NCBI GenBank assembly: GCA_030645455.1
Contig: JAUSNA010000016.1
Span: 1 to 52,401 of the forward strand
Source: Candidatus Levyibacteriota bacterium
Lineage (GTDB): Bacteria > Patescibacteriota > Microgenomatia > Levybacterales > GWA1-39-11
Direction of reading: 5' to 3'
DNA length: 52,401 bases
Position numbers and translations under genes: made by a program. Of the stretch, positions 38,072 through 47,057 are shown one piece after another. Position 1 is the first letter of the stretch. The number at the start of each line of letters is the position of its first letter. The notes beneath the pieces are model-generated. The model searched no databases. It was given only the letters and a program-made list of their open reading frames with translations, and had not been told where the DNA came from.

Positions 38072-38943
38072 GATATAGTCTTGAGAGCCTTTGTATATGT
38101 ACTAACTAAGTCTTTTTTATCCAGTACACTCCCAAGAAAAATTATAGACGCCGCCTTTATACTAAGCAAGTTCTTAACGCATTGGACCATTAAGAATGAG
38201 GCGTGTTTTTCATAAAATGTAATAAGACCTTTGTAGATATTTACTATTGCAAATTCACGGCTGGAGCTTCCTTGCCCTTTGTGGATGATTTTTGCAAACG
38301 GTATAAAACGGGTCTCATACCCCATCTGTCGTGCCCGATAGCAAATATCCATATCCTCAACATACATAAAATAGTCCTCATCAAAACCTTTGAGTTTTTT
38401 GTAAGCCTCGGTGCGAAATGCCACAAACCCTCCGCTCACATAATCAACCTGCCTTTCCTTTTTAGGTGAAAAACGCAACCCAAATGCATCCTCCACTCCT
38501 AAGCAAAAAAGCAAAATCGTAAATAGGTTATAAAATTTACCTGCGGTCTTTTCTCTCTTTCCTTCTTCTTTCTCAATTACCAGACCCGCAATTGCCAATT
38601 TTTTGTTAGCATGAAAAGCACCTATTACCTTTTCAAAGTCAGAAGTCGCAAGCGTTGCATCCGGATTAATGACTATTAGTATCTCGCCTGTCGCATGGGA
38701 TGCGGCAACATTTATGCCCTTTGCGTAACCGCAATTTTTGTCATTTTGGAAAAAATAGATATTACTTGTTACGTATTTTTTGATCTCTTCGCTGCTGCCA
38801 TCGGTAGATGCATTATCAACGATTATAACCTCATATAATCCGTTTTTTATCTCACTTCCAACTTCTTTCTCAATAGATGAAAACAAATTCTTAAAATAAT
38901 GTGAGGAATTATATGTGAGGATAAGAAATGAGATTGTGGGCAT
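38068..38943 (-). CDS. GT2 glycosyltransferase
   Basis: ISFLILTYNSSHYFKNLFSSI; VIINPDATL-like (IVINPDATLA); DEDYFMYVEDMDICYRARQMG. Confidence 0.88.
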   Translation of the reverse strand: MPTISFLILTYNSSHYFKNLFSSIEKEVGSEIKNGLYEVIIVDNASTDGSSEEIKKYVTSNIYFFQNDKNCGYAKGINVAASHATGEILIVINPDATLATSDFEKVIGAFHANKKLAIAGLVIEKEEGKREKTAGKFYNLFTILLFCLGVEDAFGLRFSPKKERQVDYVSGGFVAFRTEAYKKLKGFDEDYFMYVEDMDICYRARQMGYETRFIPFAKIIHKGQGSSSREFAIVNIYKGLITFYEKHASFLMVQCVKNLLSIKAASIIFLGSVLDKKDLVSTYTKALKTIS

Positions 38944-38947
38944 AGTA

Positions 38948-39502
38948 TTAACGGAACCAAGCAGCCCTTCCTAACCGGTAGTTAAGACTTTTTTCCTCCC
39001 GTGTCCCAATTTCTTTTGCAGGTACTCCTCCAACTATTGTCAAAGCGGCAACATCTTTCACAACAACTGCTCCGGCAGCAACAACAGCCCCTCGACCCAA
39101 AGTTACACCGGGCAAAATTATCGCCCGAGGTCCTATAAATACGTAATCCTCGATAACAACCTTATCCATTCTTGCCTTCGTAAATTCTTGAGAATGGATA
39201 TCGTGCTCTGCGTTGTAAATCATTACATTTGAGGCAATATCAACGTGATCTCCAATTTGAAGGCGTGCTCTTCCATCCAAAACCGCCCACTCACCTATTA
39301 TTGTGTCCTTCCCAATTGATATATTTGTCGGGTTATAAAAAGAAGCAAACATGTGTATAGTTGAACCTTTCCCAATAGCTACACCAAACAAACGGTAAAT
39401 AAATCTCCTATAATGATGAAACGGCACGTATCCCGCAAACCTGAGTTTTGCACAAACCAACTCGTTCCAAACTGCTCCCATTCTTCTTCCGATTTTATCC
39501 AT
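38948..39502 (-). CDS. WcaF/LbH-type acyltransferase
   Basis: IGDHVDIASNVMIYNAEHDIHSQ; VFIGPRAIILPGVTLGRGAVVAAGAVVVKDV. Confidence 0.88.
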   Translation of the reverse strand: MDKIGRRMGAVWNELVCAKLRFAGYVPFHHYRRFIYRLFGVAIGKGSTIHMFASFYNPTNISIGKDTIIGEWAVLDGRARLQIGDHVDIASNVMIYNAEHDIHSQEFTKARMDKVVIEDYVFIGPRAIILPGVTLGRGAVVAAGAVVVKDVAALTIVGGVPAKEIGTREEKSLNYRLGRAAWFR

Positions 39503-39503
39503 A

Positions 39504-40628
39504 TTATTTCGCAGATACTACTTTTTCAACAGCTGCAAGCACTTCACTGGCTGCCTTTTCCCACGTAAATTTTTTATAATGAATGTTCCCCTTATCTATC
39601 ATTGATTGTCTCAAGGTATTATCTTTAAGAACTTCACTTATTTTGTCTGCAATTTCTTGTGTATTTTCAGGATCAACATACAAAGCGGCATCTCCTCCGG
39701 CTTCCGGAAGACTTGAAATATTACTCGTGATTACAGGACACCCATATCGCATCGCTTCAAGTACGGGTAGTCCGAATCCCTCATACAAACTTGGCAATAC
39801 GAAAACCTCAGCTTTTCTATAGAATTGTGGTAGATCATGGTCTTTAACATAGTCCAAAAAAAGTGTATCTTTTTCTACTCCATATTTTTTTGGAGCATTT
39901 AAAATATCTTCATACAACCAACCTTTTTTTCCAACAATAACTAGCTGATATTCCTCTTGGATCTTCCGGGGAAGTATAGAAAATGCTTCAATAAGGCGTG
40001 AAATATTTTTTCTCGGCTGAAGGGTTCCAACAAAAAGAATGAATTTTTTTGTTATGCCAAAATCTTTCAGATCGGAGGGCGTTTGTTCCATAGATAGCAT
40101 CTTTAATCCAAGATGAACAACAGATATTTTGTCATCGGGGATTTTATAGTACTTAATTATATCATCTTTAGTGCTTTTACTAATGGTTATGATCCGACTT
40201 GCCTTCTTGACTGAATACTCAGTCCACCTTGTAAGCTGAAATAAATCATTCTTTCTAAAAGTCTCCGGAAAATGAAGAAATGAAAGATCCATGACCGAAA
40301 CAATAGTCGGAACCGGCGCTATGCGGGGAGCATAATGGGTAAGCGTGAGAAAAACATCCGGTCTTTTTAGCGTTGTTACAAGGTGGAAAGGAAGCCCAAT
40401 TTGAGTCCACAATTTTGCCGGTTTGACAACTTTATACTTCCACCATTCAGTCTCTTCGGGCAATTCTCCGAGAGGATTTGATTTCAAATAAATTACGAAT
40501 GTGTAATTATTTTTTTTATGCTTTCTAAATTCGTAAAGATTTAAAAGAATTTGATAAGCATATTCCGAAATCCCCACCCTCCTTTCAACATTTGCCTCAT
40601 TGGCGTCTATTCCTATAATCATACTCAT
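39504..40628 (-). CDS. GT4-type glycosyltransferase
   Basis: [52 protein letters not shown]. Confidence 0.92.
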   Translation of the reverse strand: MSMIIGIDANEANVERRVGISEYAYQILLNLYEFRKHKKNNYTFVIYLKSNPLGELPEETEWWKYKVVKPAKLWTQIGLPFHLVTTLKRPDVFLTLTHYAPRIAPVPTIVSVMDLSFLHFPETFRKNDLFQLTRWTEYSVKKASRIITISKSTKDDIIKYYKIPDDKISVVHLGLKMLSMEQTPSDLKDFGITKKFILFVGTLQPRKNISRLIEAFSILPRKIQEEYQLVIVGKKGWLYEDILNAPKKYGVEKDTLFLDYVKDHDLPQFYRKAEVFVLPSLYEGFGLPVLEAMRYGCPVITSNISSLPEAGGDAALYVDPENTQEIADKISEVLKDNTLRQSMIDKGNIHYKKFTWEKAASEVLAAVEKVVSAK

Positions 40629-40657
40629 ATTTATTATTTTTTCTGTAAATAATCCGG

Positions 40658-41194
40658 CTATATTGTTATTCCGGGATAAATAACCTTCAATTTTGATTGA
40701 TCAAATCCTAAAATTTTAATTGCATCATTTTTTGTCGCCTCAGAAATACAAAAAATTAAATCGCATTCTTTTTTAACCCATGCAAGTTTTTTCTTTTGGA
40801 CTTTTATTATTTTTTCATGAGTCTCAGCAGGATATTTATATACTATTAGATCATATAATATTGTTGCCTTTATGGCCTTTCTCACCGGAGCTTCAGTCCA
40901 ATCGGACGAAACAAAAATATCAATATCACCAACAAAAAATTCTATCGGGACTTGATGTACGACGTTCCACAAAAGATGAAGTCCTGATGGCGGAATTTTT
41001 TTTAAGACAGTGGTCACATTTTTTTTATTTTCCAATTTTTTAATGGACTCGGGCAACTTTCCCCGTAGGCTTGAAAAAAACAAAATAAATTCGTGAGATT
41101 CATTTGCCACCAATTTATTAACCAGATTTTCAAGATAATTGGCAACACCGGTATTTGGATATGCAAGCTGGCTTATATCTATAGCTATTCTCAT
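40658..41194 (-). CDS. GT4 N-terminal half only (178 aa)
   Basis: MRIAIDISQLAYPNTGVANYLENL; ends at KVIYPGITI, where the C-terminal Rossmann domain would start. Confidence 0.7.
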   Translation of the reverse strand: MRIAIDISQLAYPNTGVANYLENLVNKLVANESHEFILFFSSLRGKLPESIKKLENKKNVTTVLKKIPPSGLHLLWNVVHQVPIEFFVGDIDIFVSSDWTEAPVRKAIKATILYDLIVYKYPAETHEKIIKVQKKKLAWVKKECDLIFCISEATKNDAIKILGFDQSKLKVIYPGITI

Positions 41195-42078
41195 TATGTT
41201 TTTTTAATTTTTCTTGTTTTCTTATGCTCCAGATAACCTAAAAAGTGCATTAATTCAACAATTATTGTCAACCTCTGATAACGGCGCTTCAAAATGAATT
41301 GCTCACGCTCTCCTTTTTCCTCGTTTTCTTTCTGTTTCTCAGGATAAACAAAAGGTACTGTTACAGATTTTACTCTGTATCCTTGGAATAACGCCTTTAC
41401 AATCGGAAAAAATTGCCCATTAGAATATTCTTCCAGATCAAAAAGCCTACTCGTAAGAATCCCGTTAAATGGGTGTCCGTCATATTTGGAAAAAATTTTC
41501 TTTAGCATTACGTGGTCATTTGCAAAAACTCTTGCACCGAAGAACGTATCAAACCCTTCGTGCTGTGCGGATAGCAAACCATATGACCTTAGGGCTTCAT
41601 TGTAAAGAAGGTTGCCCTCAATTTCCGATTCGTACATGTATTTTGGGTATGATTTTTGAAATAAAGAGTTTTCTCTTTTTGGGATTACAATATCTGCTTC
41701 TTCGCTTAAAATAGGCTCGATTGATTGCGCCAGGCAGTCAGTAATAAACGAAACCTTCTCAATCTCCGTCATAACTATTGCCCTTACTCCGGGTATCTTT
41801 GATGCAGCAAAAAGAGCTTTCCGTCTTCCAGGAGAACGTTTGTGAATTTTTGATTGAAAAATCGTCACACCCGGTATCTTTTTAAGTTCAGAGAAGAAAG
41901 TTTTGGAGCTCCCTCCGTCAACAAGAACCATTTTATATCCCACTCCTATTGCAAAACGTACGGAATATAAAATAAGGTCCCCTCTAATTTTATCTGTATG
42001 TTTGATGCTTTTGAGCTTTCCCTTATACCATTTGGGCTGATATACAATTCCTATTATTGCGACTTCAGAGTTGGTCAT
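41194..42078 (-). CDS. Divergent GT-A-like protein (putative glycosyltransferase)
   Basis: KMVLVDGGSS, RSPGRRKALFAASKIPGVRAIVMTEIEKVSF. Confidence 0.5.
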   Translation of the reverse strand: MTNSEVAIIGIVYQPKWYKGKLKSIKHTDKIRGDLILYSVRFAIGVGYKMVLVDGGSSKTFFSELKKIPGVTIFQSKIHKRSPGRRKALFAASKIPGVRAIVMTEIEKVSFITDCLAQSIEPILSEEADIVIPKRENSLFQKSYPKYMYESEIEGNLLYNEALRSYGLLSAQHEGFDTFFGARVFANDHVMLKKIFSKYDGHPFNGILTSRLFDLEEYSNGQFFPIVKALFQGYRVKSVTVPFVYPEKQKENEEKGEREQFILKRRYQRLTIIVELMHFLGYLEHKKTRKIKKT

Positions 42079-42087
42079 AATACTATT

Positions 42088-42300
42088 CTACTTTTTTTTA
42101 AAAAGGAAAAGAAGTGTAGCTATAAGTAGAAGGAAGAAGGCGTACTCAACAAATCTTTGAGCTGTAAAGAAAACCCAAAATTGAAATAACGGCATCGATA
42201 AAATAAGAAGTATAATCGCCGTAACAACAAATAATTTAGGTTTTCTGATATACAGCAACCCTGCCAACAATGCAATAAAGGCCAAGTCTTGAATCTTCAC
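42088..42300 (-). CDS. Small two-TM membrane protein (70 aa)
   Basis: Hydrophobic; GTG start with CATAAT 6 nt upstream. Confidence 0.5.
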   Translation of the reverse strand: MKIQDLAFIALLAGLLYIRKPKLFVVTAIILLILSMPLFQFWVFFTAQRFVEYAFFLLLIATLLFLFKKK

Positions 42301-42346
42301 AATTTGATTATGTATAGAATGCGCTTTAAAATCAACATTTATTTGC

Positions 42347-42352
42347 TATACT
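42347..42352 (+). promoter_or_regulatory. -10 box TATACT 6 nt upstream of methyltransferase ATG
   Basis: TATACTTTGCAAATG. Confidence 0.5.
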
Positions 42353-42358
42353 TTGCAA

Positions 42359-42979
42359 ATGAAAACCTATTATGAAAGGTATTGGCAAAAAAAGGAAATA
42401 CTTGAAGATTTTCACTACAAATGGCCGGTCATAAAAAAATTTATTCCAACAAAAAGAAATATTCACATTCTCGATTTTGGGTGTGGCAAGGGAACTATTC
42501 TGACCGAGATGCAAAAAATAAATCCTCACGCATATTTTACTGCCGTTGATGTATCCCAAAAAGCACTGAATTTTATAAAGAAAAAAGACAAAAAAACAAT
42601 ATTACGCAAAATTCTGGATGGAGGAAGTATGCCATTCCAAGATAATTCATTCGATTTCATAATTGCCTCAGACGTCTTAGAACATGTTTACGACACTGAA
42701 AACGCTTTTTTTGAACTTTCAAGAGTCCTGAAAAATAAAGGAAAAATTCTTATATCAGTTCCCTATAACGGCATGATAAAAAGGACCCTGGTAGCTCTTT
42801 TCTTTTTTGAATTCATTTTTGAACCGTCAACACCTCATATCAGGTTGTACACAAAAAACAGTTTGACTAAATACCTCAATAAATACGGCATAAAGGTAGA
42901 GAAAGTTGGCTACTATGGTAGATTTTTCCCTTTCTCGAATGGAATGTATATGATTGGTGTGAAAAACAAGAAAAAGTAA
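42359..42979 (+). CDS. SAM-dependent class I methyltransferase (start moved to ATG 42359)
   Basis: HILDFGCGKGTIL; FDFIIASDVLEHVYD. Confidence 0.88.
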   Translation: MKTYYERYWQKKEILEDFHYKWPVIKKFIPTKRNIHILDFGCGKGTILTEMQKINPHAYFTAVDVSQKALNFIKKKDKKTILRKILDGGSMPFQDNSFDFIIASDVLEHVYDTENAFFELSRVLKNKGKILISVPYNGMIKRTLVALFFFEFIFEPSTPHIRLYTKNSLTKYLNKYGIKVEKVGYYGRFFPFSNGMYMIGVKNKKK

Positions 42980-42990
42980 TAATTTTTATA

Positions 42991-44127
42991 ATGTCAGACA
43001 AAAGTGTTATCTATGTTAATTTTTCTCCGTATGACAATACAGGAAGAACGCTTGATTTCTTAATCGAAAATTACTCTTTCGTTGCACATTTTTCATTTGA
43101 CCATTTAAGGCTTAAAAATGACCGGCGTGCGCATCTGTCGATATATGTAAAAGGTAAATGTGTTGGCCAACAAAATCTTTCATGGCTAAAAACCCACCCC
43201 ATTCTATTATTTCCCTCTCTTCCAATTGTTGCCATAGCAATGTTTGTCGAAACATTTTGGTACTCATATCTTATCAGTAAGCAAATTGGTAAATTTGACA
43301 CTTATCTTACGGTCAATGCATTCCCCGCGGTGACCGGAATAATACTCAAAAAGCTGGGAATTGTGAAACGGACCGTTTTTTGGGTGTGGGATTATTTTCC
43401 TACAAATTTTCCCGACTGGAGAATGAAGCTAATTAGAATTGTATACCTATACTTTGACAAGGCTGCTTTAGAATTCTCCGATAAGGTTGTCTACCTAAAT
43501 AATTTCTTGAGAAAATCAAGACGGGTAAAAGCATCCTCCCTCGGCAACAAAAATTCTATTATTCCTATCGGTACAGATCCTAGAAGCTTTGTGAGTGAAA
43601 AAAGAAATATCGTGGGTCACATGGGCCTCATAAAGGAAAGCCAGGGACTTGCAATCCTTTTTGACAATCTTGAGGAATTCTTTAAGAAATTCCCTGACTA
43701 TACTATTGAGATAATAGGAACGGGACCAGAGGTTGAAAAATATATAAGACAATCAAAAAAATATTATGACAGAATTAAATTTTATGGATTTATGGAACAA
43801 GCCGACACAATTGATGCACTTATTTGCAAATGGAAAGTTGGCTTAGCAACGTACATCCCTACCACATGGAGTGAGCATTATTGGGGAGATCCCTCCAAAA
43901 TCAAGGCTTATATTGCCAATGGTGTTCCCGTTGTAACAACATCAGTTCCGGAATTTTCACATCAATTAAAAATAAACCATGCCGGATTGGTCATCCCCTA
44001 CGATAAAAATGCATTATTCTCTGCTATCAATACTGTGATTAAAAGAAACGAAGAATTTTCGAAAAATGCAATTAGACTTTCAAAAGAGTATTACTATAAG
44101 AAGATTTATAAACAACTTTTAAAATAA
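42991..44127 (+). CDS. GT4-type glycosyltransferase
   Basis: GDPSKIKAYIANGVPVVTTSVPEFS; IEIIGTGPEVEKY. Confidence 0.8.
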   Translation: MSDKSVIYVNFSPYDNTGRTLDFLIENYSFVAHFSFDHLRLKNDRRAHLSIYVKGKCVGQQNLSWLKTHPILLFPSLPIVAIAMFVETFWYSYLISKQIGKFDTYLTVNAFPAVTGIILKKLGIVKRTVFWVWDYFPTNFPDWRMKLIRIVYLYFDKAALEFSDKVVYLNNFLRKSRRVKASSLGNKNSIIPIGTDPRSFVSEKRNIVGHMGLIKESQGLAILFDNLEEFFKKFPDYTIEIIGTGPEVEKYIRQSKKYYDRIKFYGFMEQADTIDALICKWKVGLATYIPTTWSEHYWGDPSKIKAYIANGVPVVTTSVPEFSHQLKINHAGLVIPYDKNALFSAINTVIKRNEEFSKNAIRLSKEYYYKKIYKQLLK

Positions 44128-44128
44128 T

Positions 44129-44719
44129 TTACTTCGCAAATTCTAAAATATACATTTTTCCAAAGGGTAACAAATCCTCGTATCCTGCAGGGTGATAAGA
44201 AATAGTATTTTTAAGACCAAATTTTTGAAATACATTCTTCCACTGCTTAATCGTTTTAAAATTATAAGGCAAAGGTGTGTTATCGAACTTCAAAATATTA
44301 AAAAACCAATCAAAAAACCGCATGAAAGGAATTTCGAGTTTTGAGTGAGGAATCGACTCGACAATAATTACTCTCCCCTTGCTAACCCGGACACACTCCC
44401 TAATAATCGCCTGAGGATTATCACAATGGTGTAATACATAGAAGGCGATAGTCGTATCAAAAAATTCATCTTTGAAAGGCAATTTCTTGCCATCGTATTG
44501 AACAAATTCAAGCTTTTTGTTTGTTGGTTTTCTCATTAGAGGAATAACGTCAACACCGGTTATTTGTGTTTTTTTATAACGAGAAGCAATCTGCCGGGAT
44601 AATTCCATGTCTCCGCATCCAAAATCCAATATTCTCTCTCCGTCTACTAAGTAAGGCCTCAACAATCCAAACTTCCAAATACTATTCTTTTTTTTTATTT
44701 TTTTGTAAATATTTATCAT
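44129..44719 (-). CDS. SAM-dependent class I methyltransferase
   Basis: ERILDFGCGDMELSRQI; FDTTIAFYVLHHCDNP. Confidence 0.88.
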   Translation of the reverse strand: MINIYKKIKKKNSIWKFGLLRPYLVDGERILDFGCGDMELSRQIASRYKKTQITGVDVIPLMRKPTNKKLEFVQYDGKKLPFKDEFFDTTIAFYVLHHCDNPQAIIRECVRVSKGRVIIVESIPHSKLEIPFMRFFDWFFNILKFDNTPLPYNFKTIKQWKNVFQKFGLKNTISYHPAGYEDLLPFGKMYILEFAK

Positions 44720-45930
44720 AGTGATTCCATCTTTCTAAAGGCCAGCTCATATTCATTTTCCCAAGTATTATTCTTTGCAAATTTCATAGCATTTTTTCTC
44801 ATTTCTAAGTATCTTTTTTCATCTCTAAAAAGAGTTATTATTGCATCAGCTATTTCACCCTTTTTGTCATTCACAATAATGGCTGCACCCTTTTTAAGCA
44901 CCTCTCTTCCCAGTGGTGGAACTGTGGTTGTAACTACCGGTAATCCTGAGGCCAAATATGCACGTATCTTTGTTGCATCCCCATATAACCTCGGCGACCC
45001 CTCAAAATGGATATACGGAGCAAGACCTATCATAAATTTTCGTATAGTTTTGGATACTTCCTCGCGACTTGCAATAAACCCGTGAAATACAATATTTGAT
45101 TCAACTTTTAGTTTCTTTGCTAATTTTTGCAACTCCTTCTCTCTTCCTCCTCCAACGATATGCAATTTTGCACGGGGAAATTTTTTTAAAACATGCGGCA
45201 AAGCTTCAATTGCCAAATCTGGACCATTTTCAGGTCCTAAAGTCCCCATAAAAACCATGCTTAACGGTTCTATTTTATCGATTGATTCAAATTTAATTTG
45301 TTCAGGATACAGTGCATTTGGAACTATAAGAACCGGAGCACATTCTTTTTCACCTGCTCCTGCTTTGATACGTGCAACGTGCATTGCCGGAGACACATCC
45401 CAAATAACATCTGAATTTCTTGCTGCATACCTATCAAGCCATAAATATAGTGAATTAAAAATAGCATTACCATACCTACTCGGGGAATAATCCGAAACAT
45501 AATAAATTACTTTTTTTACCTTACCGATTTTTTTGAGCAATATTCCCCCTATTGCATTAATAGATTCAAAACCTACGAAATAATCCCATCCTCCACCCCT
45601 CATCCCTACATCCAAGACAGATAATAAGTCTCTCAATTTAAATGAGATATGGGTCTTGTTATTATTGGAAAATTTTAAGAAAGGATAGATTAAATAGAGA
45701 TACCAAGAAACATTTTCAATTTTAATTAACTTTTTTCCTTTATAATTCTCTATTCTAGGCAGTAGAAAATCACTTTCCGGATAGGGCTGGTCTATCAAAA
45801 CAGTTTCGGCAACGCGCTTCGTAAAAAAATCCACCATCGGCTCAACGTTACCATTTATAGGAAGTCTTATCCCGTTTTTCCATGGAGAAAAAGTAGCAAT
45901 CAATACCTTTGAACGGGAAGTTAATTTCAT
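44716..45930 (-). CDS. GT4-type glycosyltransferase, paralogous to 42991..44127
   Basis: GDATKIRAYLASGLPVVTTTVPPL; VFMGTLGPENGPDLAIEALP. Confidence 0.85.
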   Translation of the reverse strand: MKLTSRSKVLIATFSPWKNGIRLPINGNVEPMVDFFTKRVAETVLIDQPYPESDFLLPRIENYKGKKLIKIENVSWYLYLIYPFLKFSNNNKTHISFKLRDLLSVLDVGMRGGGWDYFVGFESINAIGGILLKKIGKVKKVIYYVSDYSPSRYGNAIFNSLYLWLDRYAARNSDVIWDVSPAMHVARIKAGAGEKECAPVLIVPNALYPEQIKFESIDKIEPLSMVFMGTLGPENGPDLAIEALPHVLKKFPRAKLHIVGGGREKELQKLAKKLKVESNIVFHGFIASREEVSKTIRKFMIGLAPYIHFEGSPRLYGDATKIRAYLASGLPVVTTTVPPLGREVLKKGAAIIVNDKKGEIADAIITLFRDEKRYLEMRKNAMKFAKNNTWENEYELAFRKMESL

Positions 45931-47057
45931 TTTTCAAGAAGATTTCTTTCCTTTAATTCTTTTTGTGCCCTTTCGAATATATCTTCGGCTTTCTCGTTCT
46001 TAGACCATTCAATTAATTCTTTGAACCCCTTTTCAAGTGTAACTTTTGGTTCCCACTTGAGCAATTTTTTAGCCTTAGAATTATCGGCAAAACAATTTCT
46101 AATATCGTCTTTTCTAGCTAATTGCGAAACTTCCGGCTTTATATCTTTTTTCAACAATTTGGCGAGTAGAATCGCGGCTTCTTTTATCGAAATAGGATTT
46201 CCGGAACCTAGATTAAAAATATTATGATCTGCTTTCTTATTTTTCATAGCCTTCACCAAAGCGTCAACAACATCATGAACTGATATAAAATCTCTAGTTT
46301 GTAATCCATCCTCATAAACAACTGGTGCATTTCCGTTCTTAAGTCTACTTATAAATATTGCAGTAACCCCGGTATATGGATTTGAAAGGCTCTGCCTTGG
46401 CCCATACACATTAAAACATCGAAGCGAGACAACGGGAATATCATAAAGTCTTCCTATCTTGAGCAAAAGTGCTTCCTGCACGTTCTTCGTTAAAGCGTAA
46501 ATGCTGTTGTTATTTACTGCTGCCTCTTCATTTGTTGCAATGGGATTTACTTTTTCCCCACATGAAGGACATTTCAACTCCCAATCTTTTTCATCCATTT
46601 GTTTTTGAGAACGAAGTTCCGGCTTGACCCTGCCATGATTTTTACATTTATAATTCCCTTCTCCGTAACTTGTCATCGACGCTGTCATAATAACTTTTCT
46701 AACATGGTGCTTATTGTTAACGAGAATATCCAGAATATTTGCCATACCTCCGATATTAACGTCAGAAAAATCCTTGATCTCGTAGTTACTTTGCTGAACG
46801 CCAACTCTTGCTGCAAGGGGGAATATGTAGTCGGCTTTCAAAACATGCTTTTTTAAGGTCTCATAGTCCTTAAGGTCTGCTTTAACAAATTTTGCTTTTT
46901 TATTTAAATACGTCGGAATTTTTCCTTGATGTACCTGCTCCAATAGATTATCGTAGATTGTGACCGAGTATCCCTGATCTATCAATTTATCCGTCAGGAA
47001 TGAACCTATAAACCCCGCACCACCGGTAATTAATACATTTATTCTTTTTGCTTCCAT
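45927..47057 (-). CDS. NAD-dependent sugar epimerase with Cys-containing insertion (dTDP-L-rhamnose 4-epimerase-like)
   Basis: VLITGGAGFIGSFLTDKL; insertion CKNHGRVKPELRSQKQMDEKDWELKCPSCGEKV; YALTK. Confidence 0.82.
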   Translation of the reverse strand: MEAKRINVLITGGAGFIGSFLTDKLIDQGYSVTIYDNLLEQVHQGKIPTYLNKKAKFVKADLKDYETLKKHVLKADYIFPLAARVGVQQSNYEIKDFSDVNIGGMANILDILVNNKHHVRKVIMTASMTSYGEGNYKCKNHGRVKPELRSQKQMDEKDWELKCPSCGEKVNPIATNEEAAVNNNSIYALTKNVQEALLLKIGRLYDIPVVSLRCFNVYGPRQSLSNPYTGVTAIFISRLKNGNAPVVYEDGLQTRDFISVHDVVDALVKAMKNKKADHNIFNLGSGNPISIKEAAILLAKLLKKDIKPEVSQLARKDDIRNCFADNSKAKKLLKWEPKVTLEKGFKELIEWSKNEKAEDIFERAQKELKERNLLEK

